Shown here one piece after another: positions 8,705-19,186 of a stretch of 64,000 bases of DNA. The position numbers were made by a program, and so were the translations under genes. Location: contig CAWJNN010000054.1 of assembly GCA_963844115.1 (NCBI GenBank), positions 1 through 64,000 of the forward strand. Direction: 5' to 3'. Position 1 is the first letter of the stretch. Every line of letters starts with the position of its first letter. The notes beneath the pieces are model-generated. The model saw only the letters and a program-made list of their open reading frames with translations, ran no database searches and was not told the origin of the DNA. The DNA is from CS4-C045 sp963844115. GTDB taxonomy: Bacteria > Planctomycetota > Planctomycetia > Pirellulales > UBA7805.

Positions 8705-10552
8705 TCACTTGTTTCTTCCTAGCACGATATCGCGTGCAATACCTTCGATGCGATCTTGTCGCTCAGCGAGCTGCCGCAGTTTCGGAAACACCTCTTCCGA
8801 CGATAATTCTTGCGAGCGAATCATCTTTTCGTATAGCGACGTACGTCGATTGACGCGCATCTGTAATGATCGAATCATTTTTAGCTCGGCTAGCTCGTCG
8901 ACCAACGGGGGATCCTGCGGCTCGCCTGGCGTTCCCGGCGGGGCCGCTTGACTCTTCTTCTGGTCTTGCTGTGCTTTTTCCAGGGCAGCGATGATCTCCT
9001 GCAGCGCTTCGATAATATCTCGCTCGACGCCTTGAGTTTCTTCGCCTGTTTTGCCGGTATCGAGGCGGACCATTACCATTTCCATGTCTTCGCGGAGTTG
9101 CGAAAAGGCCTCGGGCATGGCGACGGTGGAACCATCGGCCCGCAAAACCGCCATCGCCATATCGACATCGACGATGATCTTTGCTTCCTTGCCGGCGAGG
9201 CGACTTGCCTCGATCTGGTCTGATCGATCTCGCTGATCGACCGGTTTTTTATCCATCGCGACCGTGGCGTCGTGCACTTCGGTTTGCATCTTCAGCATCT
9301 TGCGGACACGGCGTTCAAGATCCGCCAGGTGTCGTTCGATTTCTTCCTCGCGCAGTTGACGCAGGATCTCTTCTAGCTCGGCAATCGCATGATCCAAATT
9401 CGCTAGAGCCGCTTCCTGTTCTTTGACGGCGCCATCGCGATTGGCATCCTCAAGCAGCTGCTCCGCCTCGCGCATGTTCTCGGCGGCTTCTTCCACGCTC
9501 TTGCGACCGGGAAATGACTTCGGCGGCTGTTGACTTTGCGGCTGACCCTGACCCTGTCCCTGACCTTGTCCCTGACCTTGACCCTGTCCTTGACCTTGTC
9601 CCTGTCCTTGACCTTGTCCCTGTCCTTGACCTTGTCCCTGTCCTTGACCTTGTCCCTGTCCTTGACCTTGTCCCTGACCTTGACCTTGTCCCTGTCCTTG
9701 ACCTTGTCCCTGTCCTTGACCTTGTCCCTGTCCTTGACCTTGTCCCTCTCCCTCCGAGTTGCCGTTATCGGTGGGCTTGTCGGCTGGATTATCGGACTCC
9801 TTCTTTTCTTCTTCCTTCGCGTCTGGTTCCTTGTCGCCCGGTTCCTTGTCGCCCGGTTCCTTGTCGCCCGGTTCCTTGTCTCCGGGTACCGATTCGTCAC
9901 CCTCCTCGGAGTCAGCGGGTTTGTCTGTCGTTTCCTCGCGATCCTTGATGTCGTCGGCGATTCCCTGAGTCTTCTTGGCAAGACTACCTTGTCGCGGAGC
10001 AAGATCCTGGGGTTCGTCGCTTCGTCGTGATTGGCCTTCGAGTCCGCTCTGGATGTTCCGGTAGCGTTTCAGGACCTTGATATATTTGCGAATACGAGTC
10101 CGCTCATTTTCGGTCTTCTTGGCTCGGTTCTCCGTTAACAGCAGTTTCAACAGCGCCATCAATTGCGTTTCGACCGACTCCTGTTGACGCAGGGCGTCGT
10201 CGACGTCACGCAGTAGTAGGGACTCGCTGCCGAGCAATTCGACCAGCTGTTCCAGCGTCTCGCCGGTCCCCGCGCGATTCATTTCCTGAACCGCCTTTTC
10301 GAGCGTTGCTGAGCGGGCGGGATCGGTTTCTTTGATTAACGCCGCCAGATCGGTAAGGTTCTTTTTGAAGCGGGCATAGCTGTCCGCCACCTTGCTTTGC
10401 TCGACCGCCAAACGATCGGTGTCTTCCGCCGGAACGCTCGCGGCCTTATCGTCCGCTCGTAGCGCAGCATCCTCCGCTCGTAGCGCAGCGGTGGCCAGCA
10501 GCACGGCAAATAGGACACAGAACGGTCGGCCAAGGTACATCGCAGGCATCAA
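8705..10552 (-). CDS. Secreted coiled-coil protein with a long Gly-Gln repeat
   Basis: The 615-residue protein starts with a signal peptide (about 1-26). Helical, charged N- and C-terminal regions with heptad-like Leu spacing flank a low-complexity middle. The middle has four GDKEP repeats (a 15-bp DNA repeat near 9825-9890), an acidic/Lys stretch, and about 35 consecutive Gly-Gln pairs (about 9545-9755). The C-terminal part repeats 'LEEILRQLREEEIERHLADLE'-type helix. The GQ tract is probably a flexible spacer between two coiled coils; its length may vary between strains. The upstream gene ends 43 bp away. Confidence 0.75.
   Translation of the reverse strand: MMPAMYLGRPFCVLFAVLLATAALRAEDAALRADDKAASVPAEDTDRLAVEQSKVADSYARFKKNLTDLAALIKETDPARSATLEKAVQEMNRAGTGETLEQLVELLGSESLLLRDVDDALRQQESVETQLMALLKLLLTENRAKKTENERTRIRKYIKVLKRYRNIQSGLEGQSRRSDEPQDLAPRQGSLAKKTQGIADDIKDREETTDKPADSEEGDESVPGDKEPGDKEPGDKEPGDKEPDAKEEEKKESDNPADKPTDNGNSEGEGQGQGQGQGQGQGQGQGQGQGQGQGQGQGQGQGQGQGQGQGQGQGQGQGQGQGQGQGQGQGQGQGQGQPQSQQPPKSFPGRKSVEEAAENMREAEQLLEDANRDGAVKEQEAALANLDHAIAELEEILRQLREEEIERHLADLERRVRKMLKMQTEVHDATVAMDKKPVDQRDRSDQIEASRLAGKEAKIIVDVDMAMAVLRADGSTVAMPEAFSQLREDMEMVMVRLDTGKTGEETQGVERDIIEALQEIIAALEKAQQDQKKSQAAPPGTPGEPQDPPLVDELAELKMIRSLQMRVNRRTSLYEKMIRSQELSSEEVFPKLRQLAERQDRIEGIARDIVLGRNK
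9545..9756 (-). repeat. In-frame (Gly-Gln)n repeat-coding tract
   Basis: Alternating CTTGTC / CCTGTC / CTTGAC hexamers on the plus strand encode about 35 GQ dipeptides on the minus strand. The units vary only at synonymous positions and often recur as an 18-bp block, which is typical of slippage or unequal exchange while the frame is kept. Confidence 0.9.
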
Positions 10553-10595
10553 CGCCTCCTTCCCGCTTTCTACGCAATTATAGCAGCTACTTGCG

Positions 10596-12287
10596 TCAAT
10601 CGAGCAGCCCTTTCTTTAACTCGTCTTTCAGCCTTTTCTTAAGAAGTTCTCGTTGTTCTTCGGTCACGATCGAAACCTGCTTTTGCGAGTCAATAATCTT
10701 GCGCAAGTCCGCCAACAATTCGTTGAACTTCTGCAGCTCCAGCATATTCTTGAGAACTTCATTCATTTGAAGCAGCATCAGATCGATTTGCCGCCGCGCG
10801 GCGAGACCGGCGGCCTGGCGATCATCTTCCTTCTCCAATACGCGGCGCAGTTGCGTCAGACGATCGTCCAATAACGGAAATTGCTCGTCGGCGATGTTCA
10901 CCAGCGGGCTGGCAATGCCGTCCCCCAGTCGTCTACGCAATTCGTCAAGGAACGACACATTATTGTTTTCCAGTTCAAGCAAGATGCGGCCGATTTCCGT
11001 TGCAATCTCACTCGTTTCATTCCGCATTCGGTCGCTGGCCTGCAGCGCCTGTTCAACGCGCAGAATACGTCGCGACGACGAGCTGTCCAGCGCGGGTGCC
11101 TCTTCTGGCTCGTCGTCATCGGCGCTGGAAGCAGACCTGACAAGCCGCGTCAGCGAGTCCTGGGTGCGTCCGAGTTCTTCGATAATGCTTTCAAACCGTC
11201 GACGCAGGATACGTTCCCGCGTTTCCAGAATGCCCCGCAACTGGCCTTCGGTAACCACCTGCAGCGAGTAGCGCTGGCTGGTGCTAATTTGGGGCTTGTC
11301 CGCCAAACCGAAGTTGTCCGCTGCCTTGACCCAAAACGTTAGAACCTGGCCCGGTTGGACGACGACGTCCTCCACTTCGAATTGCGTTTCAAACGCATGC
11401 CCCCCCTTGCCGTTTATCGCGTTTATATCGAGTTCAAATCGCCGGCGACCTTTCTCGCCCGAATTCACCTGGTATTCAAACCATGTCGCTGTCACGTCGT
11501 GGTCGTCGCGGATCGTTCCTTGCACTGGCAGAAAGGCCATTGGCGTGATCGCTTTACCAATCCCCACCAGATTCACGTCTACCTGCGGTGGTTCATCCGC
11601 GACGATTCGGACGGATGTGCGAATGGGTTGATGATTCGTGACGTGGTCGTGGTCCAGCAATCGTATATCGACGCGCGTGTCAGCACGTAGCGGACCTAGC
11701 GGCAGGCGCACGATGCGCAGGTTGTTCGCGTCGATATCGATCCCTTCGAAAACGGCGTCCGGATCGCCACTCAAAATCTGGTATTCGGCTTTGATCAAGT
11801 CCTTGTTGACCGTGCCAATCATCGTAACGTCCGTGCCCTCCGGAAGCGGCTTGACCAGACCAACCTGAAACTTCTCGTCCGGTCGGTCAAGGTATTTCGG
11901 AAACTTGCACTGCAAGGCGACTTCGATCAGATCCGGACTGTCGACGGTGCGAATCAAGAGATCACGAACGCGATCGTTCTTGCCGAAGATACCTCCGTGA
12001 ATCGCGACCACATCGAATTCAATATTCGACTGGATATTCTTGAATTCGTACTCAAAATCCTGGAAATCATCTCGTCCCGGAACGGCTCGTTTCAGCATCG
12101 TCATATTGGGTTTGCCCGTGCTGCCCTCGGCCGTTTCGTAACGAATTTGTAAAGCATCCGGTAGGACCATGGCCGTGTCCGCTTTGGCCCTGATCGTTAC
12201 GCGCACTGCCACGAGCAACCTTGACCGTGCGCTGGTCTTCAAAACCCTCCACAAGAATTCGCGTCGCTCGCGGCCATCGTGCATCAC
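10596..12287 (-). CDS. C-terminal fragment of a DUF4175-like membrane-anchored coiled-coil protein
   Basis: This frame carries the extracytoplasmic part of a protein whose membrane-anchored N-terminus is in the next frame (12067-12858). True sequence begins near 'VRVTIRAKAD' (about 12210); the first 25 or so codons are shadow. Beta-rich Ig-like stretches ('VDIRLLDHDHVTNHQPIRTSVRIV', a 'FWVKAADNFGLADKP' motif) are followed by long coiled coils to the end ('QRELLKKRLKDELKKGLLD'). Large planctomycete proteins of this build, two or three N-terminal helices plus Ig-like and coiled-coil domains, occur beside VWA/BatA genes; resemblance to DUF4175 is by architecture only. Confidence 0.65.
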   Translation of the reverse strand: MMHDGRERREFLWRVLKTSARSRLLVAVRVTIRAKADTAMVLPDALQIRYETAEGSTGKPNMTMLKRAVPGRDDFQDFEYEFKNIQSNIEFDVVAIHGGIFGKNDRVRDLLIRTVDSPDLIEVALQCKFPKYLDRPDEKFQVGLVKPLPEGTDVTMIGTVNKDLIKAEYQILSGDPDAVFEGIDIDANNLRIVRLPLGPLRADTRVDIRLLDHDHVTNHQPIRTSVRIVADEPPQVDVNLVGIGKAITPMAFLPVQGTIRDDHDVTATWFEYQVNSGEKGRRRFELDINAINGKGGHAFETQFEVEDVVVQPGQVLTFWVKAADNFGLADKPQISTSQRYSLQVVTEGQLRGILETRERILRRRFESIIEELGRTQDSLTRLVRSASSADDDEPEEAPALDSSSSRRILRVEQALQASDRMRNETSEIATEIGRILLELENNNVSFLDELRRRLGDGIASPLVNIADEQFPLLDDRLTQLRRVLEKEDDRQAAGLAARRQIDLMLLQMNEVLKNMLELQKFNELLADLRKIIDSQKQVSIVTEEQRELLKKRLKDELKKGLLD

Positions 12288-12858
12288 CCAGCAAGACGTC
12301 GCGATTGAACCACGTTTGGGCAGTGGCCGTGTCCCATACGGACAGTCCGATGATCGAGCCGATCAGAAGAACCGCGCCGATCGCCGACCGCAGCAACGGC
12401 CGGTAGTTCATGACCGGAGAAACTTCGGCGTCTTGCAGCAGTTCCAGCGTTTCGTCACGGGTCTGCTGCAACATCGTCGGATCATACCCGCCCAACTTCG
12501 CCTTGCGCGGTTCCAGCTCAACAACCGTCAACAGCCGTTCCCCCAGCTGCCGGTATCGCCGTTCCAAGAGCATTGCCATGTTGCGGTCGGTCAGCGGAAC
12601 CATCAGCCTGCGAAGAATCCGTTCCAAAACGATATACAGCAAGCCGAGACACACGACGGCCAGAATCACGGCACGGACAGGCACAGACGGTTCGAAGATC
12701 CAATCGATCGCCAGCGTTAACCAGAAGCCGATCGCGAGACCGATGACGCAGCTGGCGAGGCCGTGCAGGGCGACATAGACTCGGATCAAACGACGCAGCC
12801 TGGCCAGCCGCGACGTGATATCGTTAGATTCTGTTTGCGTTGGAATCGCGGTCGCCAT
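12067..12858 (-). CDS. N-terminal membrane fragment of the DUF4175-like protein (frameshifted)
   Basis: From the ATG at 12858 the protein has membrane segments at about residues 28-51, 61-79 and 157-174, with a helical cytoplasmic loop between them ('MAMLLERRYRQLGERLLTVVELE'). Reading makes sense up to 'VKVARGS' (about 12207). After that the frame turns into unlikely sequence, and the neighbouring frame continues with 'VRVTIRAKAD'. The joint is at about 12203-12215. The start is chosen because the longer open frame, from 12969, would overlap the VWA gene that stops at 12888. Confidence 0.65.
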   Translation of the reverse strand: MATAIPTQTESNDITSRLARLRRLIRVYVALHGLASCVIGLAIGFWLTLAIDWIFEPSVPVRAVILAVVCLGLLYIVLERILRRLMVPLTDRNMAMLLERRYRQLGERLLTVVELEPRKAKLGGYDPTMLQQTRDETLELLQDAEVSPVMNYRPLLRSAIGAVLLIGSIIGLSVWDTATAQTWFNRDVLLGDARWPRATRILVEGFEDQRTVKVARGSARNDQGQSGHGHGPTGCFTNSLRNGRGQHGQTQYDDAETSRSGTR

Positions 12859-12887
12859 TTCGTTCACTTCGCTAGGTATCTGTCTGT

Positions 12888-15653
12888 TTAGGCTAGTTTC
12901 AGCAGCCTGCGCAACAGCCATTCGATGCAAAGCACACCGCAAATGGCGAACATCATCCACTTCGACCATCCCGCCTTCCAGACCGGGTCGATGTTTCCGG
13001 CGACGGGCGTCACGCGGGTCTGTTCCTCCAGGCCAGGTGCGAGTGGTGAATCGTCGGACTGTCCGACCGCCGCGTCGATCGAAGCGAAATAGCGCCCGCC
13101 GGTCATCTTGGCGATTTCTTTCAATGCGACATCGTTTTGTTGGGGATGCGCGTTCTCGCGATCGGACGTCGTCACCTTGATGACTTTCGAGATGGTCTGC
13201 TCGTCACTTTCCGGCAACACCAGATCGAGTCGATAGTCTTGCGCTTCGCGAACAACAAACTCGCCACGATAGCGTCCGGGACGGTCCGTATCGCGCACCA
13301 GCTTCAAGGGCAGGCTCTTGCCATTGGGGTCGAACACAAACAGGGTGACGTCGGGGACATCCAACGGTTCGCGCGCCGCGTTTTTCAGCAGCGCCGTTAC
13401 CGGGACGGTGTCGCCAACGTTGTAGTGTTCTTTCTCCAGCAAGAGCGTATCGCCGCGTGGCGAGCCTTGATAAATGCGACCCATGGCAACGTGACGAATT
13501 ACACGGGTATAGAACTGTTCAAAATAGGCTTCGTTCGATTGCCGCAGGCGCCACATCTCGCCGCTCGCCACGTAAAAGACGCGGCCCCTGCCATAGAACT
13601 GGCCGACGAAATAGAGCGGATTGTACCCGGATGGTTCTGCCATCGAATCGCCAAAACGCGCATAGACCGTGGCACCATACTTGGCCGCCTTCACAGGAAA
13701 CCCGCCGTAGATGCCAGGAAACGCCGACCAGGCGCGTTGGCTTTCCGCAGGGTTGTCATCCAATTGAAGGAATTCCGCATCCGCGCCGGCTCGGGTAAAC
13801 TCCAACGGCCAGGCTGCTGCCGATCCAGACGTGTCGCTCCCCGTTTGCGCAAAGCGGTCGATGAATTCGACAGGGTAAAGATTGAGCAACGGTTGGAATT
13901 CAGGATCGTAAATCCATGCTCGTATGACGCTGCCGGCGTTCACATTCCCCGGTACAACGATCAGTCCGCCGGCGTATTCGCTGACCCATTGTTCGATCCT
14001 CGCCGCCGCCGCGGATCCGATCGCCAGCCAGTCCGGATCGAGCGCAACGATCGCGTCGTACTCGGCCAGTTCGTCGGCATCGATCGGAAAACCGGTGACA
14101 TACGCTGGGTCATCAACCTTCTCCCGTTTCATGCTCTGCAAATAAACGAACAGGTCAATGTTGCTATCGCGCCGCAAGAGGCTGCGCAGGAACCGGTACT
14201 CGCGCGTAGGTCCACCGGCAACCAGAAGGACTTTCGTGCGGCGATCGAGCACATCGATGTAAAAGCGGCGAACCGCTTCACTCTCAAGCTTGTGGGCAGG
14301 CTTGCGGGCACCTTTCACACGAACTTCCATTTCGAAGGCATAACGCCCAGCGGTTTCAAAACCCTCGATATCGAATAGGACCGGAACGACATCCTCGCTA
14401 TCGGCGCCGAGTGTCGTTTCGGCCTGATAGACCAAACCCGTGTCTTCCGCGTCTTGCTGGGACGATTCGGTGTCAGTAATCTGCCGAAGGCTCACCACCG
14501 CTCCTCGACCCGCTAGTCCTTGGGATTGAAGATAGGCGGTTATTTCAAAAGGATCGTTGCTGTGGACGTGCGAAGGCGCGGCGAAGTCCGAGATGCGGAC
14601 AAATTCGGGTTGTTCTAACGATCCCAAACCAACCGTGTAGATCGGAATCTCCTCTTCGGCCGCCAGCTTCGCTGCTTCCTCCAGCTGCACTCCGGCGGTC
14701 CGTTGGCCGTCACTGAAAACAACAATAGCGGAAACCGGAGTCGAGCGCTCGTCCATGACCAGTTGAAAGACCGCCTGACCGATTTTGGTGCTCGCACCTT
14801 GCGCCACCAGCTTCGCTTGCCAGTCAACAACTTCGTTTGTTTCCTCATCGCCAGTTTGATCCACCTCCGCGACGCTGGCATCGAGGCCTAGCAGTTCCCG
14901 CGCGGTCAGACCGGGAGCCGTGACGAAGACCCAGACGGTCATCCCGATGACCAAGGCGAAGACGAGGCCTGCGGCCACCAGCGGTCCCGGCCCCGTCGCC
15001 CCACCCGTGGCGGGACGTATCAAATACCATGCCAGCAAGACCACTGCGACGACGAAACCTCCACCGGCGATCATCAGGTTGCTGCGGCTTGCTTCCAAAA
15101 CCTCGCGATTCTGCGCAGGAGTTGGCGCGGCCAGTGCCGCCTCAGCCGCTGTCGGGAATCGAGCGAGTGTAGCGACGGGCGTCGGTTTGTCTTCTTGATC
15201 GAATCGGTAGATCACGACGTCGTGAACCTGCCGAATTTGATCCAGTAACGTGCCGCTCTCCAATTCGCGGACGACGCGATCGATGCGTCTGATTTTCCCA
15301 GTGGCGGCTGCAGGATCGGAATAGGGTACATCCTGGCGCCCCATGCTTTGGCTGGTATCCACCAACATCAGCACGCGAGAATTGCTGACGATGTCGCGCT
15401 GTGCTCGCCACTGCGGTTGCAAATAAACCAACAGGATGCCGATCAGCGCCACAAGGCGCAAACCGATCAACAAAATGGCAACACGGCGGCCCAATTCGAC
15501 GCAGTCCAGCAAGTAGGATCCTACGACAAACCAGGCCAGCAACAAGAAGACACCCAGTGGCAACAGCCAATCCACTGGTGACGAAAGATCTCGTCCCCAT
15601 TCGAACTGGACGCGCTGACTGCTATCGGCCAAAAGAGAGAACAGTCCTGTCAT
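12888..15653 (-). CDS. Large VWA-domain membrane protein with glutamine-amidotransferase-like middle domain
   Basis: The 921-residue protein has N-terminal membrane segments (about 31-48 and 58-78), then a VWA domain with the metal site 'DTSQSM' (Asp99, Ser101, Ser103). Two more hydrophobic segments interrupt the VWA region (about 191-212 and 225-247) before it resumes with 'VFSDGQRT' and 'IYTVGLGS'. A class I glutamine-amidotransferase-like domain follows ('RRTKVLLVAGGPTREYRFLR', 'GLIVVPG'), then beta-rich segments and a C-terminal membrane helix (about 898-915). The start overlaps the stop of the BatA gene by 4 bp (ATGA). VWA proteins of Bat-type clusters are thought to work with MoxR ATPases in metal-dependent assembly of envelope complexes. 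Confidence 0.85.
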   Translation of the reverse strand: MTGLFSLLADSSQRVQFEWGRDLSSPVDWLLPLGVFLLLAWFVVGSYLLDCVELGRRVAILLIGLRLVALIGILLVYLQPQWRAQRDIVSNSRVLMLVDTSQSMGRQDVPYSDPAAATGKIRRIDRVVRELESGTLLDQIRQVHDVVIYRFDQEDKPTPVATLARFPTAAEAALAAPTPAQNREVLEASRSNLMIAGGGFVVAVVLLAWYLIRPATGGATGPGPLVAAGLVFALVIGMTVWVFVTAPGLTARELLGLDASVAEVDQTGDEETNEVVDWQAKLVAQGASTKIGQAVFQLVMDERSTPVSAIVVFSDGQRTAGVQLEEAAKLAAEEEIPIYTVGLGSLEQPEFVRISDFAAPSHVHSNDPFEITAYLQSQGLAGRGAVVSLRQITDTESSQQDAEDTGLVYQAETTLGADSEDVVPVLFDIEGFETAGRYAFEMEVRVKGARKPAHKLESEAVRRFYIDVLDRRTKVLLVAGGPTREYRFLRSLLRRDSNIDLFVYLQSMKREKVDDPAYVTGFPIDADELAEYDAIVALDPDWLAIGSAAAARIEQWVSEYAGGLIVVPGNVNAGSVIRAWIYDPEFQPLLNLYPVEFIDRFAQTGSDTSGSAAAWPLEFTRAGADAEFLQLDDNPAESQRAWSAFPGIYGGFPVKAAKYGATVYARFGDSMAEPSGYNPLYFVGQFYGRGRVFYVASGEMWRLRQSNEAYFEQFYTRVIRHVAMGRIYQGSPRGDTLLLEKEHYNVGDTVPVTALLKNAAREPLDVPDVTLFVFDPNGKSLPLKLVRDTDRPGRYRGEFVVREAQDYRLDLVLPESDEQTISKVIKVTTSDRENAHPQQNDVALKEIAKMTGGRYFASIDAAVGQSDDSPLAPGLEEQTRVTPVAGNIDPVWKAGWSKWMMFAICGVLCIEWLLRRLLKLA

Positions 15654-17902
15654 CGGCGCGTACCCCCCGTTAACGGTGGATGATACGTCGCCGAGTATGC
15701 CAGTAGCTGTTCAACGACCAACAAACCGATCAGCACAATGAAAAACCACCACTGCTCGGCCAGGGCGAAGCCCGCCTGCTCTTGTGCCGGCGCGAGTAAT
15801 TCCGTGGCATCGTGATACTCGAACGGAACGTCGCCCAGCAGCGACGTCAACTGAGGCTGGAACATCGTGCGGAGGTCGCTTTCGATACTCGGCACGTTAT
15901 AGGCGAAGCGGTGCGCTTCGGTTTCACCATCAATCCGCCGAAGGGTTGCCTGGTAGACTCCACTGTACTGCGTATCGTCAACCGTCAGTTCCAGGTCCGA
16001 CGAGTCGGCGGACGGCTTTGCCTGGCTGTTTAGCGTATACGGTTTGATGGCTCCCGGGACCGTCAACGTCACGTCAGGCAGGTAGTCGGATTTCGCCATC
16101 GGAATCGTGAGACGCTGGCCAACCTGGCGCGCGACGTCGGCCAATTGGTTTGCGCCCAGGTAGACTTGCGTCTCCAACATCGCGATCGGAAACGTCGGAT
16201 TGGCCAGGCCCCAGTTGTGCCACAGCGGTGATGACGTCATGAGGACGGCCAGGACGCGCCCTTTGCCGAATTTCTTCTCGACGATGAGGGGCGCTCCGTT
16301 ACGAAGTTGAGCGATGACGGTGACATTCGGGTTGTCGTTCAATTCGTTGTTCCTGGCCAACGCGAAATACCTTTCGACCAGGATGTTCTGTTGCCAGGTG
16401 TTGACCTTGTCGCCGAAGATCCGCCGAAAAATCGGGTGCTCGTGATCGACAGTTACATCGGGAGCGGTTTCCAACCGGTCGACCAGCAAGGTGGAGGGGG
16501 TGGCGAGCGCGACCGGAAAGAGTCCTTCCCCTTCACGATAAAGTTGCTTGTTGACCATGTCGCTCTGCGTTGCGTCACCCGTGAAGAAAGCCACGCCTCC
16601 TCCGTTGCGGACATAATTCTCGAGCGCCTCGATCTCGACCGGGTCAAAATGGGCCAGGTTGACGACGAAAACTGCGTGATATTCGTCCAGCGATTGATCG
16701 CGCAAGACTGCGGGGGATTCGATTCGTGGTTTGAGCCCCGTCCGAATTCGGCCCGACGGAGCGAGCGCGGTCTTAAGAAAGATTGGGTCATCCGGCCCGC
16801 TGCCGTCAATGATCAGTACGGGTACATCCTGCAGGATCTCGACCACGGCAAATCGCTGATTATCCGCGGCAATCGGGTCGCTAGGAATCCGCGCCGTCAC
16901 TTCCTGGAAGCCGGCTCGATCAAACGTAATATCGAAGCTTCGCCGTACCGACTTGGCGGGTTGAATTCGGTCAATCTTGACGGCACCAAGCGTCGTCGTC
17001 GTGCCGATCTCATCGTCGCCATCGGCGTAGATACGTTTTTGTAATTGAACAGGTACTTGATTAGCGATTTGCGTTCCGAAATTTGTGACTTCCACCTCCA
17101 TGCGGATCAGGACATCGGTCGCCTGTTGTCCGGGCATCGCAACCAGGTCGGTAATGGCGAGATTAGGACGTGCCGTGTCGACGCAGTGGACGAGTTGAAG
17201 CTGGGCGTCCTTTTCGGTGAGGCGCTGAATCTGGTCTTTCAGGGCCATGGCGTCCTGCCACTGGGGCGAACGCAGATCAGAGACGACGTAGACAATAGCG
17301 TTTTCGTGCTCGTCGCTGCTGAGCAATTTTTCGGCGACGGCGAGCGCTTCCAAGGGACCGACGGCGAGTTGCGATGGACTAAGTTTGCTTTGGTAGCTTT
17401 CGAATTCGACATTGTATTCGGCGGTAACTTGCGTTCGAGATATTTCCGGAGCTTGTCCCGCTGCCGCCTGCGAAAAGCGCAACAACGTCACGAACTGTTT
17501 CGAGGGTTGTCGTTCGGCGCACGCTACGAGGTTGCGCACAACATCGCGCCCCCGATCAAACGCGCTGGTATCGGACCAGCGGTCAGCCATTGATCCGCTG
17601 TCGTCCAGCAGGATCAGATGATGGGTAGTTCCGTCCCCGAAGAGACGGCTCCATTGATCCTTCAGCAACGGACCGGCCATCATGAAGACGACCAACGCCA
17701 CCGCCGCCATGCGTGCCAGCAGTAACAATAGTTGCTTGAGGCGAATCCAATTCTGGTTCTTTTTCCGGCTCTCCTGCAAGAACGCCATCGCGGCCCACGG
17801 GATGCGCCGGCGCCGCAACAGATTGATCAGGTGGATCAAGACTGGAAGCGCCATCAGCGGCAGCAGCCAGGTAAAGAACAGGGATGAATAGGTGAAGGAC
17901 AT
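15650..17902 (-). CDS. BatA-type membrane protein with VWA domain
   Basis: The 750-residue protein opens with the BatA N-terminal signature: a hydrophobic hairpin 'FFTWLLPLMALPVLIHLINLL', the RRRR-x-PWAAMAFL stretch, a second helix (about 57-79), then a VWA domain with the metal site 'LDDSGSM' (Asp100, Ser102, Ser104). A middle domain includes 'VPVLIIDGSGPDD', 'ALENYVRNGGGVAFFTGDA' and 'FGKGRVLAVLMTSSPLWHNW', an amidotransferase-like fold seen in similar planctomycete proteins. A C-terminal membrane helix (about 715-735) anchors the end. It overlaps the DUF58 stop by one base (TAATG) and the next VWA gene by four, indicating one transcript and coupled translation. Confidence 0.88.
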   Translation of the reverse strand: MSFTYSSLFFTWLLPLMALPVLIHLINLLRRRRIPWAAMAFLQESRKKNQNWIRLKQLLLLLARMAAVALVVFMMAGPLLKDQWSRLFGDGTTHHLILLDDSGSMADRWSDTSAFDRGRDVVRNLVACAERQPSKQFVTLLRFSQAAAGQAPEISRTQVTAEYNVEFESYQSKLSPSQLAVGPLEALAVAEKLLSSDEHENAIVYVVSDLRSPQWQDAMALKDQIQRLTEKDAQLQLVHCVDTARPNLAITDLVAMPGQQATDVLIRMEVEVTNFGTQIANQVPVQLQKRIYADGDDEIGTTTTLGAVKIDRIQPAKSVRRSFDITFDRAGFQEVTARIPSDPIAADNQRFAVVEILQDVPVLIIDGSGPDDPIFLKTALAPSGRIRTGLKPRIESPAVLRDQSLDEYHAVFVVNLAHFDPVEIEALENYVRNGGGVAFFTGDATQSDMVNKQLYREGEGLFPVALATPSTLLVDRLETAPDVTVDHEHPIFRRIFGDKVNTWQQNILVERYFALARNNELNDNPNVTVIAQLRNGAPLIVEKKFGKGRVLAVLMTSSPLWHNWGLANPTFPIAMLETQVYLGANQLADVARQVGQRLTIPMAKSDYLPDVTLTVPGAIKPYTLNSQAKPSADSSDLELTVDDTQYSGVYQATLRRIDGETEAHRFAYNVPSIESDLRTMFQPQLTSLLGDVPFEYHDATELLAPAQEQAGFALAEQWWFFIVLIGLLVVEQLLAYSATYHPPLTGGTRR

Positions 17903-18772
17903 TAATTCTTATGGTGCATCCCCAGTCGGTTGCTCAGGTAGGTCGCCAGGGCGGCATCGAGCGGTTGGCTGGTGGCGATCAAATCATAGTCACAGGTATT
18001 GCGAGCGCAGTTGCGGCGAACGTCATCCAGGAACTGTTCCAACGCTTCCATATAGCCGGCCCTTAAGGCCCGCGGGTTGCAGTTCAAAAAATCCGAGTCT
18101 TCCAAGCCTTCGAAACGAGTGGGTCCGCTGAACGGGAAATTCAGTTCGTCATCGTCCATGACGTGAAATACCATCACGTCGTGTCCGCGCCGGCGTAAAA
18201 GTTTCAGGCCTTTGATCAATCCCGTTTGATCTGCCAGCAGGTCCGAAATAAGGATCATCATGCCACGCCGCGGCAATTGTTCTGCGACTTGTCGCAGGAT
18301 GCTGTAGAGATCCGTCTTGTCGTTTGGCTCGTCCGCCGCCAGTGCTTCGACGATGGATGCCAGGTGGGTTCGCCTGGTCAGCGAAGGTACTTTCATCCGA
18401 ATACGATCATCGAACGAAATGCAGCCGACGGCGTCTTGCTGACGCAACATCAGGTAGGCGAGGCTGGCCGCAATCGTGCAGCCGTATTCATACTTATTGA
18501 AGGCACCGGTGCCGTACTGCATGCTGCCGGAGATATCGACCAGCAACGTACAGCGCATGTTCGTATCTTCTTCGAACTGCTTGATGTAGTATCGGTCCTG
18601 CTTGGCCCAGACCTTCCAATCGACATGCCGCAGGTCGTCCCCCGGCACGTACTGGCGGTGTTGCCGGAATTCGACCGATTGACCGAAGTAGGGACTACGG
18701 TGGCTACCGGATAGAAAGCCTTCGACGATATGGCGTGCACGTAATTCCAGCCGTGCGATGCGCTTGATCGCT

Positions 18773-19164
<392 letters not shown>

Positions 19165-19186
<22 letters not shown>

